From Branchipolynoe longqiensis (Eukaryota; Annelida; Polychaeta; Phyllodocida; Polynoidae): DNA of 64,000 bases. The notes beneath the pieces are model-generated. The model saw only the letters and a program-made list of their open reading frames with translations, ran no database searches and was not told the origin of the DNA. Of this stretch, positions 1 to 10,310 are shown piece by piece. The stretch's first letter is position 1. Every line of letters begins with the position of its first letter. Position numbers and translations under genes: made by a program. The DNA lies in contig CM059197.1 of NCBI GenBank assembly GCA_030323885.1, positions 27,919,178-27,983,177 on the forward strand. Reading direction: 5' to 3'.

Positions 1-32
1 TTAGATCTTGCTAGAACGTAAAACAACAACAT
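1..32 (+). mobile_element. SINE-A 3' tail, cut by window edge
   Basis: The window opens in the last ~30 bases of the common tRNA-derived SINE (called SINE-A here): a TTAGAT-TTGCTAG-ACGTAAAACAACAAC tail. The rest of the copy lies upstream of the window. Confidence 0.75.
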
Positions 33-541
33 CATTTATTGTATAATTAAAGGCGCATTGTTTCTGCTTTATTCACGTGCTCCGCAAGCATCCTCTGGAG
101 ATTCGGACAGAAGGCGCGCACACGGTTATACATGTGGTATGTGGAGGGAGATCCGTGTTTTCCCCAGTAAAGCTGAGAACATCAAATTGTAAGTCTTTTG
201 GTTTGGCTTACGAGGAGATCGAACCCACCGAGTCCCATACCAAAGTCCCACTCCAACCCCAACCCAACCCATCCACATCCACACCCACACCCCCACCAAC
301 ATATACACACACACCACCCCACCACCATTGTCGCCGATACACCTCTATTCTATAATCTCTGGCAATCAGAGATTGTTCTTGACCCGTGCTCTTAAGAGAT
401 ATCCTCCTCTTCTGACCCGATGGTGGCCCTGTGGTATTCTTCTGTAGCAACTGACCCATTCGTATTAATTGTCCACACTCAAAACACTCTTCTCAAAACA
501 AAATCACAATAAAGTAAATCCAACATGATTATGTTCAAGGG
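33..541. other. Unassigned spacer
   Basis: No gene or repeat recognised. It contains a C/A-rich simple stretch (about 245-330, CCCACACC-type) that gives overlapping spurious ORFs on both strands. Confidence 0.5.
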
Positions 542-617
542 ATCCTAGGTGGTGTAATCGTTAGCACACTTGCCCGGAATGCAGAGAGATGTGGGTTCGA
601 GTCCCACTCTAGGCACA
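542..617 (+). pseudogene. tRNA-like sequence
   Basis: A cloverleaf-like segment. The T arm is a perfect 5-bp GTGGG/CCCAC stem around TTCGAGT. The D stem is GTGT/GCAC. The acceptor arms pair over CCTAG/CTAGG but mismatch at the outer two positions. The anticodon loop has C instead of the near-invariant T33. It lies directly before a SINE-B copy, so it is either a decayed tRNA gene or the head of an unrecognised SINE. A functional tRNA is unlikely. Confidence 0.4.
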
Positions 618-634
618 ATATTTCCCGTTTGTGG

Positions 635-950
635 TGTTCTCTGTGGCGGAGTGGTTAGAGTGTCTGACTTTTTTCTAGGTCGGACTCCTAATCTGAAGGT
701 CAGTGGTTAGATTCCCTGTGCCCCCACCTCTGCCAATTTGGATTTCCACTGCTGTGTATAACTTACAGCGTCATCAAAGGCCAGTTGCTCTCATACCATG
801 TCTATGTGTTGTGGGAGGTTAAAAATCCCTTGGGACGGTAAAAGTGTAGGCTTGGGCTTTCCATCGACAAACTGTGTAATGGTGAAAACAAACCTATTCA
901 GGCTTATCCATGATAGGCAGTATAAATCTTCAACAACAAAAAATACATCA
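635..950 (+). mobile_element. SINE-B copy (tRNA-derived)
   Basis: The head CTCTGTGGCGGAGTGGTTAG and a degenerate B box (GTGGTTAGATTCCC) look like a tRNA, perhaps Arg(CCT)-like, with extra sequence in the anticodon arm. The body includes GGATTTCCACTGCTGTGTAT and GGGAGGTTAAAAATCCCTTG, then a tail ending ATGATAGGCAGTATAAATC plus an A-rich run. Two more copies occur at 10311 and 42342 on the minus strand. Confidence 0.75.
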
Positions 951-1414
951 AACGGAGGACGCACCTTTCTTACTTGAGCTTATTTACATGTATGCGTGTG
1001 TGTGGGGGGGGGGGGGGGGTGGAGGCGTATTTTATTATCGGCGAACCCACATTGAGGGTGAGTCACACGCACCGAACCCTAGAGGGTATTGCTGATACTA
1101 CATCAGTCTGTCCCCCTGGTGGGCAGTTCCGATATTACCCGAGTCAACCCTGGCGGCGGCGACAATGGGTCAGGGTTCTGTCAGGAGATACGGGCACCGG
1201 ATGAGGCAGCATGGAAATAGCAGAGCGACGCATGCGAATGGGTGTAGAGTCTGCTAGCCCTGCTAGATGGAAGGTGGGTTGGGTGGCCGCCATATGGCTG
1301 AGGGCGGGGGGGGGGGGAGGCGCTGTGAGGGTGGTGCCTCGCGGGAGGGGGCGCTGTGAGGGTGGTGGCTCGCGGATAGAGCAAACCAGGACCATGTGTG
1401 TTTGTTTGTTTGTT
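951..1414. other. G-rich spacer with short tandem duplication
   Basis: A 16-base G run lies at about 1004-1019 and another G run near 1305. About 1318-1376 holds two ~28-bp copies of GGCGCTGTGAGGGTGGTG followed by CTCGCGG. No coding evidence. Confidence 0.5.
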
Positions 1415-1842
1415 TGTGGTTTATGTCATAACAACATGTGATGTCATATCAGGACGCGCACCAACTTGTGACTGAATATTCATATAGAGATGCTCCATCG
1501 GGAGACCAGGCTTCCGGCACTATGGCCTGATATCCCGCTCAGTCACAGTATCGTGGCACGGAGAAAACCCGTCTCTATAGGGTTATGTTGGATACTAGCA
1601 GAGTATCAATGTTATAAGTATTTGATGTGATTCGGTCAGGAAGCGAATGCTCTTAGCGATTTCGTACGATTGATTCCAACATACCAGTCCTTGCCTTATC
1701 TTAATAATACCGGGCTCCTGGCTAGGAAGCCACAAGTATAAATTGTTACATCATTGGTTTGAGTCGACGAGGATTCCGTCGGTTCGAATACCACCATCTA
1801 CCAAAACGGGAGATCGACGCTCAACTCATTCGGCCAATCTGT
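1415..1842 (-). mobile_element. SINE-A copy, interrupted and diverged
   Basis: Minus-strand SINE-A: tail near 1420, middle (CCTGATATCCCGCTCAGTCAC) near 1530, tRNA head (ACTCATTCGGCC) near 1825. About 110 bases at 1570-1680 do not match the other copies, so the copy is interrupted or strongly diverged there. Confidence 0.7.
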
Positions 1843-1845
1843 GTG

Positions 1846-2367
1846 ATCAAGAACATAAAAAGAGAAAAAAACAACGTAATAATCTAGTTTAATTAGCACT
1901 TCAGTTCCAGAAACTCCTTGAAACTGCAGAACTAAATCCGCACTCCATTGTCACAGAGTGGAAGTCGGCAACTTTTGCAGCTTGTGACTAAGAACCGCCC
2001 CACATTTGTCCTGACCAGACACGTGACGCAGTGAATGCTAATACTTCCGGTTGCCATTGTCTGAACCGGCCGACTTGGACAATTGGCATTCGAAGGGCCA
2101 TTTCTTTTGAATTGCTAGGGTTCCTTTCGTTGCTCAGTTACCCGTTGCCAAGGTGACATCCGCACCCCGCCTTCTCTAACACAGGTGAATACAAAGCAGA
2201 ATAATGCAATAAAATGCACTGCTTATTCATTGTCTGTCCAAACATATATCAAAGCCTTTGATTTAGGTGGATTCTTACCCGTTCACGCCTCATATCACTT
2301 CTATAGGATTTCCAACTGTTCAAGGGAAAAGTCGGATTTACGCACTGAAATGCTGACGTCGATATAC
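1846..2367. other. Unassigned single-copy-looking sequence
   Basis: Mixed-composition sequence with no recognised repeat. It has no ORF that survives inspection: the 93-codon ORF starting at 2185 runs into the repeat at 2368. Confidence 0.4.
2144..2157. promoter_or_regulatory. X-box-like (RFX) motif
   Basis: GTTGCCAAGGTGAC. Its reverse complement fits the RFX X-box pattern GTHNYY-AT-RRNAAC except for TT instead of AT at the centre. There is no associated gene, so this is only a motif match. Confidence 0.15.
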
Positions 2368-2615
2368 GAGACTGTCTCAAAAGGTGCTAAGCAATATGGA
2401 ACAAAACTTTGTCCATTGCAACGATCAACATACTATCTGCTTATGCATTTGCTCACGATAAACTGATTTGGTTGTTACATGGTGTTTGATAATGCGAATA
2501 AAATACATATTGATTTGAAGCAAATGTCCTTGTGTTTTCAGTGTAACCTTCTCTGTGCTGCAATCATTACAATGGACACATAAAAAGAAGAGTTATCACC
2601 TTGTGAGACAAGCTC
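2368..2615. mobile_element. MITE-N copy 1 (GAGACTGTCTCAAAAGGTG termini)
   Basis: Starts GAGACTGTCTCAAAAGGTG and ends CACCTTGTGAGACAAGCTC, forming inverted termini of about 19 bases. The interior contains CAAATGTCCTTG and ACATATTGATTTGAAG, shared with the copies at 11355, 26359 and 63180. It lies between GATATAC and ATATAT, i.e. at TA dinucleotides. Confidence 0.8.
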
Positions 2616-3032
2616 ATATATTTGTGGGGGTAAATAATATATTTATTTCTCTGGACAAAGTGTTTTCTTTAGAACTTAGGCACTGCTGTTCCAACCATTG
2701 ATAGTGCCGTTGTTTACACGTGTTTTAAGGATTTAAGTCGTAGTTCATTGTAATGGGAAGAAAAGAAATTGTGAACATAATGATTTCTCATACATATAAT
2801 GAGTTATCCTTAGTGTCAAAACATAGGATTAGTTATGAAAGATTGTTTTAGAAAGGCAGCTCTGGAAAAGTGATTTCATGGAGATGCAGTAGCGGCAATT
2901 ATTCAGACAATTATATAAGTTCAAAACAGTTGATAGGATTATGACATCAATGTGTTGCCAAAACATATTGCGCATTTCTACATCCAGTTCTTGGAGTTAG
3001 AGATACGACGTTGATATTCAGCACCGGTGTCA
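2616..3032. other. Unassigned spacer
   Basis: No recognisable gene or repeat; moderately AT-rich. Confidence 0.4.
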
Positions 3033-3365
3033 CGAAATATAATCGCCCCTTCAAAATTCTACTCCTGCGATTCTGAAATCAAAACTCCTGGAGCAATTTT
3101 ATATGGAAATAAAACTCCCCCTCCCTTCCCTTCCCCTTCCCTTCCCACCCTCACCTCCCACCTCCCTATCTCCATTCCCTATGATCCAGCACCCTCCTCC
3201 TCTCACATCCCCTCTCCTCCCACCTCCACTCCACACCCCCACCTCCCTCTATTTTATTTCTAGCTGAATCTTGTGGATCAGGGCGAATCGATTTCAAAGG
3301 GGGAGGTTTTATTTCGAAATAGGTTCGCCGGGGGAGGAGCATTTTGAAGGGGAGATTCTATTTCG
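3033..3365. mobile_element. Foldback element with C-rich loop
   Basis: The left arm begins CGAAATATAATCGCCCCTTC. The right arm ends with the near reverse complement (GAAGGGGAGATTCTATTTCG). The match resumes further in (GGAAATAAAACTCCCCCTCC against its partner near 3295-3315), so the arms are about 90 bases with gaps. The loop (about 3116-3245) is almost pure C/T with CCTTCCCTTCCC. No autonomous relative or second copy was seen. Confidence 0.55.
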
Positions 3366-3537
3366 TTACTCTGGCTTTGAATGTACATAGAATTCCGAAT
3401 GTATCCTGATTTTCTAATTGATTAGCTAATATAGGATTACTTCAAAGACATATATCAACGAAGCAGAATAAAATACAGTACCTTGGAATGAAAGAGGCAG
3501 TGTGCACCTGTAGGCCATGGATATTGATGCCTACACA

Positions 3538-3852
3538 GAGCACGGTGGCCGGAACTGTAGAGAGCATCCTTCCCGTGGGGATGGTCTGGATTCTGAATCC
3601 CGGCCGAGTCAAACGAATGACTTACACAATTGATACTTGTCGCTAACTAGCCTGATGCTTGGCATTACTAGGATAGGGCAAGGGCTGGCTAGCTCAGTGT
3701 CAGGATAATGTGACTGAGTGGGATATCGGGGTATCAGCAGCCTGATGATCCAGTGGGGCAGCACTAATAAGCCGCCATGAATGCGCATGGTTCCAAGTCG
3801 GTAACCGTCCTCATATGACCTTAGATGTTGCTAGGAGGTAAAACAACAAGTC
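3538..3852 (+). mobile_element. SINE-A copy, near full length
   Basis: A tRNA-like head (GCACGGTGGCCGGAACTGTA, degenerate A box), GAGTCAAACGAATGACTTA, GGATAATGTGACTGAGTGGG, and the AAACAACAAG tail are all in SINE-A order. Confidence 0.8.
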
Positions 3853-3899
3853 CTGATATGACCCCATAGATGTGAATCCCAAACAAACAAGCATATGTT

Positions 3900-3975
3900 T
3901 TTTCTAGTTGGTAGAGCGTCCGTTTCCAATGTAGGAGGTGTTGGGTTCGGTCTCTGGCCGAGTCAAAGCAAAGGA
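3900..3975 (+). mobile_element. SINE-A head fragment
   Basis: Only the tRNA-like head remains (GGTAGAGCGTCCGTTTCC, TGGGTTCGGTCTCTGGCCGA, GAGTCAAAG). The following bases do not continue as SINE-A. Confidence 0.55.
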
Positions 3976-4199
3976 TTGCAGTCTGCTGGGAGGCAGGCAA
4001 GCAGGCAGCACCAGCAGCAACACCAGCTCCATCCCTATCTGTGCCTCGCTTTAAGCGGATGTTTGTGGAGAAAACCCACGGGGCCTGACATTCTGTTGGC
4101 AAGGCTGAGCATCATTGACTGCTGGTCGGAGGCTTTGGGGTTAGGGGGGGGGGGGGGCGGCGGGGTTGCCGCAGGAGGATGCTTCAGCCGGTTGCCGGT

Positions 4200-5893
4200 A
4201 GGTGGCCAATAGCATTGGTGATGTGTGGGAGAACCATTAACTCGTGCATCACCTAAACTCCCACAATTAAAACACTGAAATAAAACATAGGTTATTCTGC
4301 TCTCCAGTATATACAGGCAAAGAGAAAGTAAGAGTCTAAAGTGTGAAAGAAGAGAGAGAGTTAAGCCCTCTGGTTTATTATTGATATGGTACATGGATTC
4401 AGTGTAGAGTATCACCCCACCCTATTCTCCCAATGAGAAACAAGCATTCTTAGCTCTACCAATAGGGATACAGCATTCCTGGTCCCCATGGTTACCAGTG
4501 ATCTGCCCACGACCACCAATCTGTGTGGCTCCCCTGGCCATCACCTGCCCTGAGCCTGTGTGTGGTGATCCTGACTAGCAGGGGGGGGGTAGTGGGTAGG
4601 CTAAGAGTGCCCCTTACACACAGTCCTGCCACCATCAATATGTCCATTTACCTCTCAATCAAGCACCACCAGCACCTACACATACACATACATACACCTG
4701 GTCACGTATATCCAATCAATAATAGAACATTTGCATTCCCCCACCAATGCCTTAAATCGGAATATTTTACACATGGATATGCTTGTTGGCAACTAGTCAC
4801 TTTTCCCTTTACACATTTCCACATTGACCATCATGATGAAGCTCTAACTTGGCGCGTGTCATCAGGATACAGAATACATATAAGTACTACACGCATAAAA
4901 GACGCAACCAGTAAGTTATTCCTAATGCCTCCCAATATGGGCGCAGATCGCGTCTGCCTGCCCTTTCTGTGCATCCCCCGGGGACAGCGTAGAAGAGCCT
5001 CATGAGTACGGCCGATTCAACCGCCAATGGGGACTACTTTCAGGCGCGGCTTATTACATATGCGAACGGGGGATAATACCCCTGCTGAGTGGTCGCGGGT
5101 CACCCAGGACTTTGTAGGTATCACCCCTAATGCCCTAGATATGTAATTACTGACGGCATCTCTCCTTAATGACAAGGCGTCACCATAGCAACCATCTGTT
5201 TCATAGGTAAAAAAAATAGAACAATGGAAGAACGTTGTTAATATAAGGATTTATTATATTTCAGTTTTTCTTTGAATATTTGGTCACAAATCCCATGTTA
5301 TACCCGTCAATAGCACAACTAATATGTGTGCATAATAATACATACACGTTATTGTTTTTGCCAGACCCACAAACATATATTTGCCATCTTCTGTTCAAGT
5401 CTACGGATAGGACTGCGTAGTATTTCTTAGAGACCGGTGGCAGAGATTAGAGTTTAGCTGCAGAAGCGCACGGGGAAGCAGGCGAAGATACCTCAGATCT
5501 CGAGTTTCTTTCGTCTTCTTAGATGTCGGAAATGTCAATCCATGTAATATACTTCCGGTGCTACTAGTATTGCAGTATATACACACAAAGTAAAATGTTC
5601 GCGAGTTACATATAACGAATGGTACCATCCACATGATTAATTCCTTCCATAACAGAAATGGAGACAAGAGAGATTTGTATGGATCGAGTCTTATAACTCT
5701 GGCTGGCCCTTAAGACCTACCGTTCATTTTAATGAGCTAACTCGGTGGCGAAATGGGCAGATAGCAGGTGGGTAAGGCGCCACCTGGAGGGAAGGAGGGG
5801 AATTAGGGGAGCTGCTTGGAAGCAAGCCTCCCAGTCTCCAGGCTGCACCCCAGCCTCCAATAACCCAGAATGCAAAGGAGCATATCAAAAGGA
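4200..5893. other. Unassigned region without repeats
   Basis: About 1.7 kb with no recognised repeat or protein. The 160-codon ORF at 4523-5005 has no domain-like pattern. A G run lies at 4143-4156 just upstream. This is one of the longer stretches in which nothing could be identified. Confidence 0.4.
5179..5192. promoter_or_regulatory. Consensus X-box (RFX) motif
   Basis: GTCACCATAGCAAC matches the RFX consensus GTHNYY-AT-RRNAAC at all fixed positions. By base-frequency reasoning one chance match in ~64 kb is not surprising, and no gene start is visible nearby. Confidence 0.25.
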
Positions 5894-5968
5894 GGTTACA
5901 GTTGTAGTAGTTATGTATTGAAACAATAACATTACAGTTGTAGTAGTTATGTATTGACACAATAACAA
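5894..5968. repeat. 37-bp tandem duplication
   Basis: Two adjacent copies of TTACAGTTGTAGTAGTTATG followed by TATTGA-ACAATAAC, differing at one or two positions, immediately before the element at 5985. Confidence 0.8.
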
Positions 5969-5984
5969 GAAGCGGGAGGAATAT

Positions 5985-6397
5985 TAGATAAAAGATTCAC
6001 CCCATACTTCCACTACATGGGTGTAGACCAGCCTTATATAAATACGCGCGAAAATAGCATAAGTATGGAACAACAAGTAGAATTCCTGGCACCAGTGTCA
6101 AATGGTTACTTATATCAGAACAGAGTTGGTGAAATGGGAGAGAATGCAAAAAGACAAGATGGCAGCCATAGAATGCCATCGATTTCACTTTTAAATTGCA
6201 TTAAAGTATATGTTTTGTTATATTTTCCAACTCAAAAGTAGCGGGTAGACATGAAGACATACACAAAGAATAAATGTTGCTTCTTAGATTGTGAAATTAG
6301 GCTCTCTCTAAATTCATTAGCCCGATTTTTCGACGGTTTTTATATAAGGCTGGTTTTCACCTGTGTACTGCAAGTATCAGGTGAATCTTTTATCTAC
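5985..6397 (+). mobile_element. MITE-H copy 1 (8-bp target duplication)
   Basis: Begins TAGATAAAAGATTCACCCC and ends GGTGAATCTTTTATCTA(C), with ~35-base inverted termini. It is flanked by AGGAATAT on both sides (5977-5984 and 6398-6405). Copies at 57825 and 61759 share the interior (TAGATTGTGAAATTAGGCTC, AATGCAAAAAGACAAGATGG). The 8-bp duplication and TAG start fit a non-autonomous hAT-like element. The 74-codon ORF inside (6017-6241) recurs only in part in the other copies and is not taken as a gene. Confidence 0.85.
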
Positions 6398-6405
6398 AGG
6401 AATAT

Positions 6406-7014
6406 CTACATGAATAATATTTGGTTAAGTACTTTATACCTCACGTAACATTGCCAGACATGAGAGTCACACCTACCGGTACCTGGCCGTTATTTTGCTG
6501 TGTATCTCGGGTGAGAAGACTACATACACTTCAGCCCCTACAGATGACGTCCTTGTGGACGTTTCCGGTTTAGATTCTCCTTTCATCTTCGGAACTAAAG
6601 TAATCCCATCTCTCGCAGTCAGAGCCTAGATATTGCCATATTTCCGGGCGATCGTCTGACTCTGTATCAACACACGTACATCTAATCATAAAGTAACTAT
6701 CTTCCTATTTTGCGGTAGAGTACATTACTGACTGGCTACATCATGTTGAAAGGGCGAAGCCACTTGAGCTCACTAATCATATTTATCCCGTCTTCTGAGG
6801 TGGGTAATTATGTGGTATTTTCGGATATGCCTACATGGGAATCCATTTCAAAGAGGGTGGACCAATGAGGCGGGCTATGCACCATCAAATACAAGCGCAC
6901 CAGACTTTATCTGAATGTGGTTTTATTCGCTGTTAAAGCGCGTCAGTAGGTTTGTTATTTTATTCAACATAACAAAATAAACCCACACTTGTACGTAGTC
7001 TTCATGGATTAATC
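6406..7014. other. Unassigned spacer
   Basis: No gene or repeat recognised. Confidence 0.4.
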
Positions 7015-7320
7015 AATTCATTAATGCAATGTGCAATAGTCATTAATGAATGCATCTAAGTTAATTAAGATACATTAATCAAGCAATATGCCTGAATGAA
7101 TTAAGGTACATTACCTAATTGAGCAGTACCCGTTAATTAATTAGATGAATTAAATAGCAATTACGTGATTGATTGAGGTACATTAACTAAGTGATCACTA
7201 CATCGTAAGTAATGATGGTGAATTTAATAATCAACTGAGTGATTAAATACGATAAATTAACTAATTGATCATTACACCGTGATTAATTATGGAGAATTAG
7301 TGAATCAATTCAGTAATTAT
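7015..7320. repeat. Degenerate AT-rich tandem repeat, ~75 bp period
   Basis: Three to four diverged units around GGTACATTAACTAAGTGATC and ATTACACCGTGATTAATTAT. The block is saturated with TTAATTAA, ATTGATT and TAAT words. Confidence 0.6.
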
Positions 7321-7988
7321 TTTGCGTGTCCTCTGGTTCTTTTGTAATGGTGATGTTCAGTCAGGCGTGGACTATTTGTGGACGGCCACACTGGTTTCTC
7401 TATCATTAGTCTGTCCCTCTGATAGCAGGGCCCGTGCTCTGGTAGAACAACTTCGGTCTGTAAGCAGAGTTCTCCTTCGAAGACAAGGACTAGTGTATAT
7501 GTCTAAAAAAAACATCAATACAACCTACATTAGATACATTGACGTTTAAATGTGCCTACCATTTTATTACCCCACCCACCCTAAAGTACACCATCTTATT
7601 ATGTACCACACAAGGTCAGAATCCTTCACAGTTGGCGGTACTAGTACCCTTTTTAGCAGTACTCGTACCTTTTTTTTGCGATACTACTTCCAGATAGGCG
7701 ATGTCTAACTGTACTAGTCTAATTATGCGGTTTTTTTAAATGTTCTTCTTTTAATAAACATATTTACTCTGCTGAATTCCTTTGCCAGCACCGAAGCATA
7801 GATGATTGTTAAGCATATATTGCCGCATATAATAAGGAAATACTACATCAATTTAATGAAAATAGCTATTGCTAAAGCCTACACTGTGCAAGGTTCTAAT
7901 GTACAATCCAGCAGTGACATTTTGCTTGTTTTAACTTCAAATTTATCCAAAGCTAGCCATTTCCTATAAAATGCGCTTCCAACTAGAG
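7321..7988. other. Unassigned spacer
   Basis: No gene or repeat recognised. T runs occur at about 7667-7676 and 7732-7738. Confidence 0.4.
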
Positions 7989-7991
7989 TAA

Positions 7992-8662
7992 AGGGGCTCT
8001 CACATTAAGATGCATTCTGGCAACATACACAGACATATGTGATTTTTGGCCGCTACGTCGGGATACATCGTTATGTCGTATGCGTGCATTAGGCGCTCAT
8101 TGGTATACGTCAGTATGTCTCGCATCAGGGGGTCGGCAAAGTTCTGTGCATGCAAAACTTTTGGCATACAAGAACGTTTGACGACGTGTGGATTTTATGT
8201 CGGCCATACATTATGTATACCTTAGGCATACATTGATGTACAGTAGACATATGTTAGACAAACGTTGTTCACTACGTTGCACTACGTTGACCAATGTTAA
8301 AGGCAGTGGGAATGTACAGTCCGCATACTGACAACATATGGATAATGTACGTCTAACATATGTTTAGTATTTCTCCAGCATGTCTTGACGTATGTAACAT
8401 ATGAGGCATAGTTCTGGCAATCGAAGAATGTATATAATGTTCACCGGCGTTCTGTGAAAGTACCATGAGCGTAATTCGATCGTTTTTCCTCGGAAGCATG
8501 TTAGCCATACGTTGGTCATATGTTGCTCATACACTATGTATATGGTATGTATGCTTCCAACTTTGTCCCCCATGCTGAACAGTTTGACGCTTCTCGACGT
8601 AACAAAGTGATTTTACATGTTGGCTGCGCGCTTGTGAAATGCATCGTAATGTGACAGGGCCT
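7992..8662. mobile_element. Word-repeat element E1 (CATA words, TAA target duplication)
   Basis: A 671-bp element. The left end is AGGGGCTCTCACATTAAGAT. The right end, read inward, is AGGCCCTGTCACATTACGAT. TAA flanks both sides (7989-7991, 8663-8665). The interior is filled with CATA/TATG words (CATATG, GCATACA, GTATAC). Landmarks CACTACGTTGCACTACGTTG near 8270, AAAGTTCTGTGCATGCAAAA near 8138 and TTCTGGCAATCGAAG near 8411 have counterparts in order in E2 (21206), which shows the two are homologous although their dominant words differ. Confidence 0.8.
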
Positions 8663-8822
8663 TAAGTTAGATTGTTTTACCTAATACAGAGGACCTGAAC
8701 TTAAAACGGTGGACTATGTGACTTTAATAGTAAACACTAATTGCATACTAATTAATAGTAATGCATGCACTCTACTGTTGCAATCTCCTGTATAATATTT
8801 CCTGACTTTCTATCGATTACAG

Positions 8823-8975
8823 GACTACAAGGAAATGTCGACAAGCACTGCAACCATAGCAACGGCAGCAGTCCTGTCCGTCATCGTCTTCTTGTTGCTG
8901 ATGGGAGCCATCGTGTGGTGGTACTGGAGGCAGCATCAGAGCACGCCCTTCTCACCAGTCAGCGATGAAGGTCAA
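8823..8975 (+). CDS. Candidate internal exon encoding one transmembrane segment
   Basis: The only stretch that looks like host coding sequence. A pyrimidine-rich tract and ATTACAG precede position 8823. The frame is open from there (Asp-Tyr-Lys-Glu, then Met at 8835), and CAAG|GTCAGTG offers a donor at 8975/8976, with an earlier alternative at 8970/8971. The peptide has a short Ser/Thr/Ala-rich start, a ~20-residue hydrophobic run (AVLSVIVFLLLMGAIVWWYW) and then a polar, basic tail (RQHQSTPF). This matches the membrane-proximal exon of a single-pass membrane protein. The +3 base of the donor is C, which is weaker than consensus. Past the donor the frame stays open only into SINE-associated sequence. 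No partner exon could be found in the window, so gene identity is unknown. It could also be a chance hydrophobic ORF. Confidence 0.4.
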
Positions 8976-9087
8976 GGTCAGTGTAGTGCTCAACATGTAC
9001 ACGCACTATTTAATTCTCACATCATTTCTTATTGGTCTATTGGTTGGTTGGTTGTTGGAGTGCTACATCCTGTCGACATCTAAAGTG

Positions 9088-9423
9088 GACCAGACGGGAT
9101 GGCCGAATGAGTTAGAGCGTCCGGCTCCCGTGTTGGTAGACCATGGAATGGTGTGTTCGAACCCTGGTCGAGTCAAACCATTGACTTATGAATTGATACT
9201 TGTCGCTTCCTAGCCAGTCGCTCGGCATTATTAGGATAGTGTAAGGACTGGTTGGCTCAGGGTCAGGATAATGTGAGTGAGTGGGATGTCAGCTCATGGT
9301 GCTGATGGCCTTGTCTCCCAGTGGGGCAGACCTATAAAATCGCCATGAGTGCGCACTGTCACAAGTCGGTACCCGTCCTGATATGACCTTATATGTTGCT
9401 AGGATGTAAAACAACAAACAAAC
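9088..9423 (+). mobile_element. SINE-A copy, near full length
   Basis: Complete order: GACCAGACGGGATGGCCGAA head, B box GTTCGAACCCTGGTC, GAGTCAAACCATTGACTTA, GGCTCAGGGTCAGGATAATG, CCTGATATGACCTTATATG, then AAACAACAAACAAAC. Confidence 0.9.
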
Positions 9424-9614
9424 ATCTAAAGTGATATCAGCGCGTGTACCGACTTGTGATTGTGTGCAATGATGGCAACATTATAGTGCTGCCCCACTGG
9501 GAAATTAGGCCGCCAATACCATGAGCTGATATCCCAGTTAGTGACATTATCCTGACACTGATCTAACCAGTCCTTTCCGTATCCTATTAATGCCGAGCAC
9601 CAGGCTAGGAAGCA
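9424..9614 (-). mobile_element. SINE-A copy lacking its tRNA head
   Basis: Minus-strand SINE-A from tail to the CTAGGAAGC segment, placed tail-to-tail with the preceding plus-strand copy. The tRNA-like head is missing. Confidence 0.75.
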
Positions 9615-9682
9615 ACACTGTCACAAGTCAGTGCCCATCCTGATATGACATTAGATGTTGCCAGTGAATACAAAAAACAACA
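9615..9682 (+). mobile_element. SINE-A tail fragment
   Basis: ACTGTCACAAGTCAGTGCCC through AGATGTTGCCAG, the last ~65 bases of SINE-A in plus orientation, abutting the inverted copy. Confidence 0.7.
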
Positions 9683-9735
9683 TCTGGTATGAGAGGTTCT
9701 GTTCGGGTGGGAGCATTGTATAACTAGGTAATTAA

Positions 9736-10106
9736 AGTGGCATAGTCCGAAGGTTTTGAGTTTCTGCGATATTTTCATGGATATAAGCAATGAAGGTCAA
9801 GGTCAGTGACAATAAATAGACGAGGTTGATCGTTATAGTCTATTTAGTTTCAAGTAACTTTGATCTTAAATAGCTAACTTTTTAGATATTTGTAATGAAA
9901 ACATGACAAGTAAATTTTGGCAAGCACATAACAAAACATATACCATAGGGTTCAGCAATAAGACATTCTGTTATATTCGCTCAGTTTCTCCTGTGCAGCG
10001 ATAACTACTTAAGAAATACAACAGTATCTTAAGTTGGATATGTAAAATAAAAGCTAGGTTAGTATTTAGTTGTTTTGTAATTTCTTTCTTTGATCTGACT
10101 ACAGCT
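9736..10106. mobile_element. MITE-M copy 1 (TTAA target)
   Basis: Left end AGTGGCATAGTCCGAAGG; right end read inward AGCTGTAGTCAGATC. TTAA lies on both sides (9732-9735, 10107-10110). The interior AAGTAACTTTGATCTTAAAT and TTTTTAGATATTTGTAATG are shared with the copies at 41577 and 59542. Confidence 0.75.
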
Positions 10107-10236
10107 TTAATAAATAATGAAAAAATGATGTATGGTGGTGTAATATGCAGACAGTGTATGTAAAGAGTATATACATACAGCGATATAGCGAATGGTAGAC
10201 AGGAAGTGTGAACACTTATTTGTCTCTCTTTTTTTT

Positions 10237-10306
10237 TGTTGGTACATTATTTGTCCCAAGCAGGGGAAATCCCAGTCACAGACGACTGGTCTTCCCCAAT
10301 CCACTG
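10237..10306. repeat. 70-bp dispersed unit, copy 1
   Basis: TTGTTGGTACATTA followed by AAGCAGGGGAAATCCCAG and ACTGGTCTTCCCCAATCCAC. Related units occur at 49180 and 61289. In all three cases a minus-strand SINE follows directly. Confidence 0.65.
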
Positions 10307-10310
10307 CTAG

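Noticed and set aside
2185..2466. 93-codon ORF
   Set aside because: Its second half is inside MITE-N copy 1.
6017..6241. Peptide shared among MITE-H copies as a possible small protein
   Set aside because: The frame is only partly open in the copies at 57825 and 61759 and changes are not biased to silent sites by eye.
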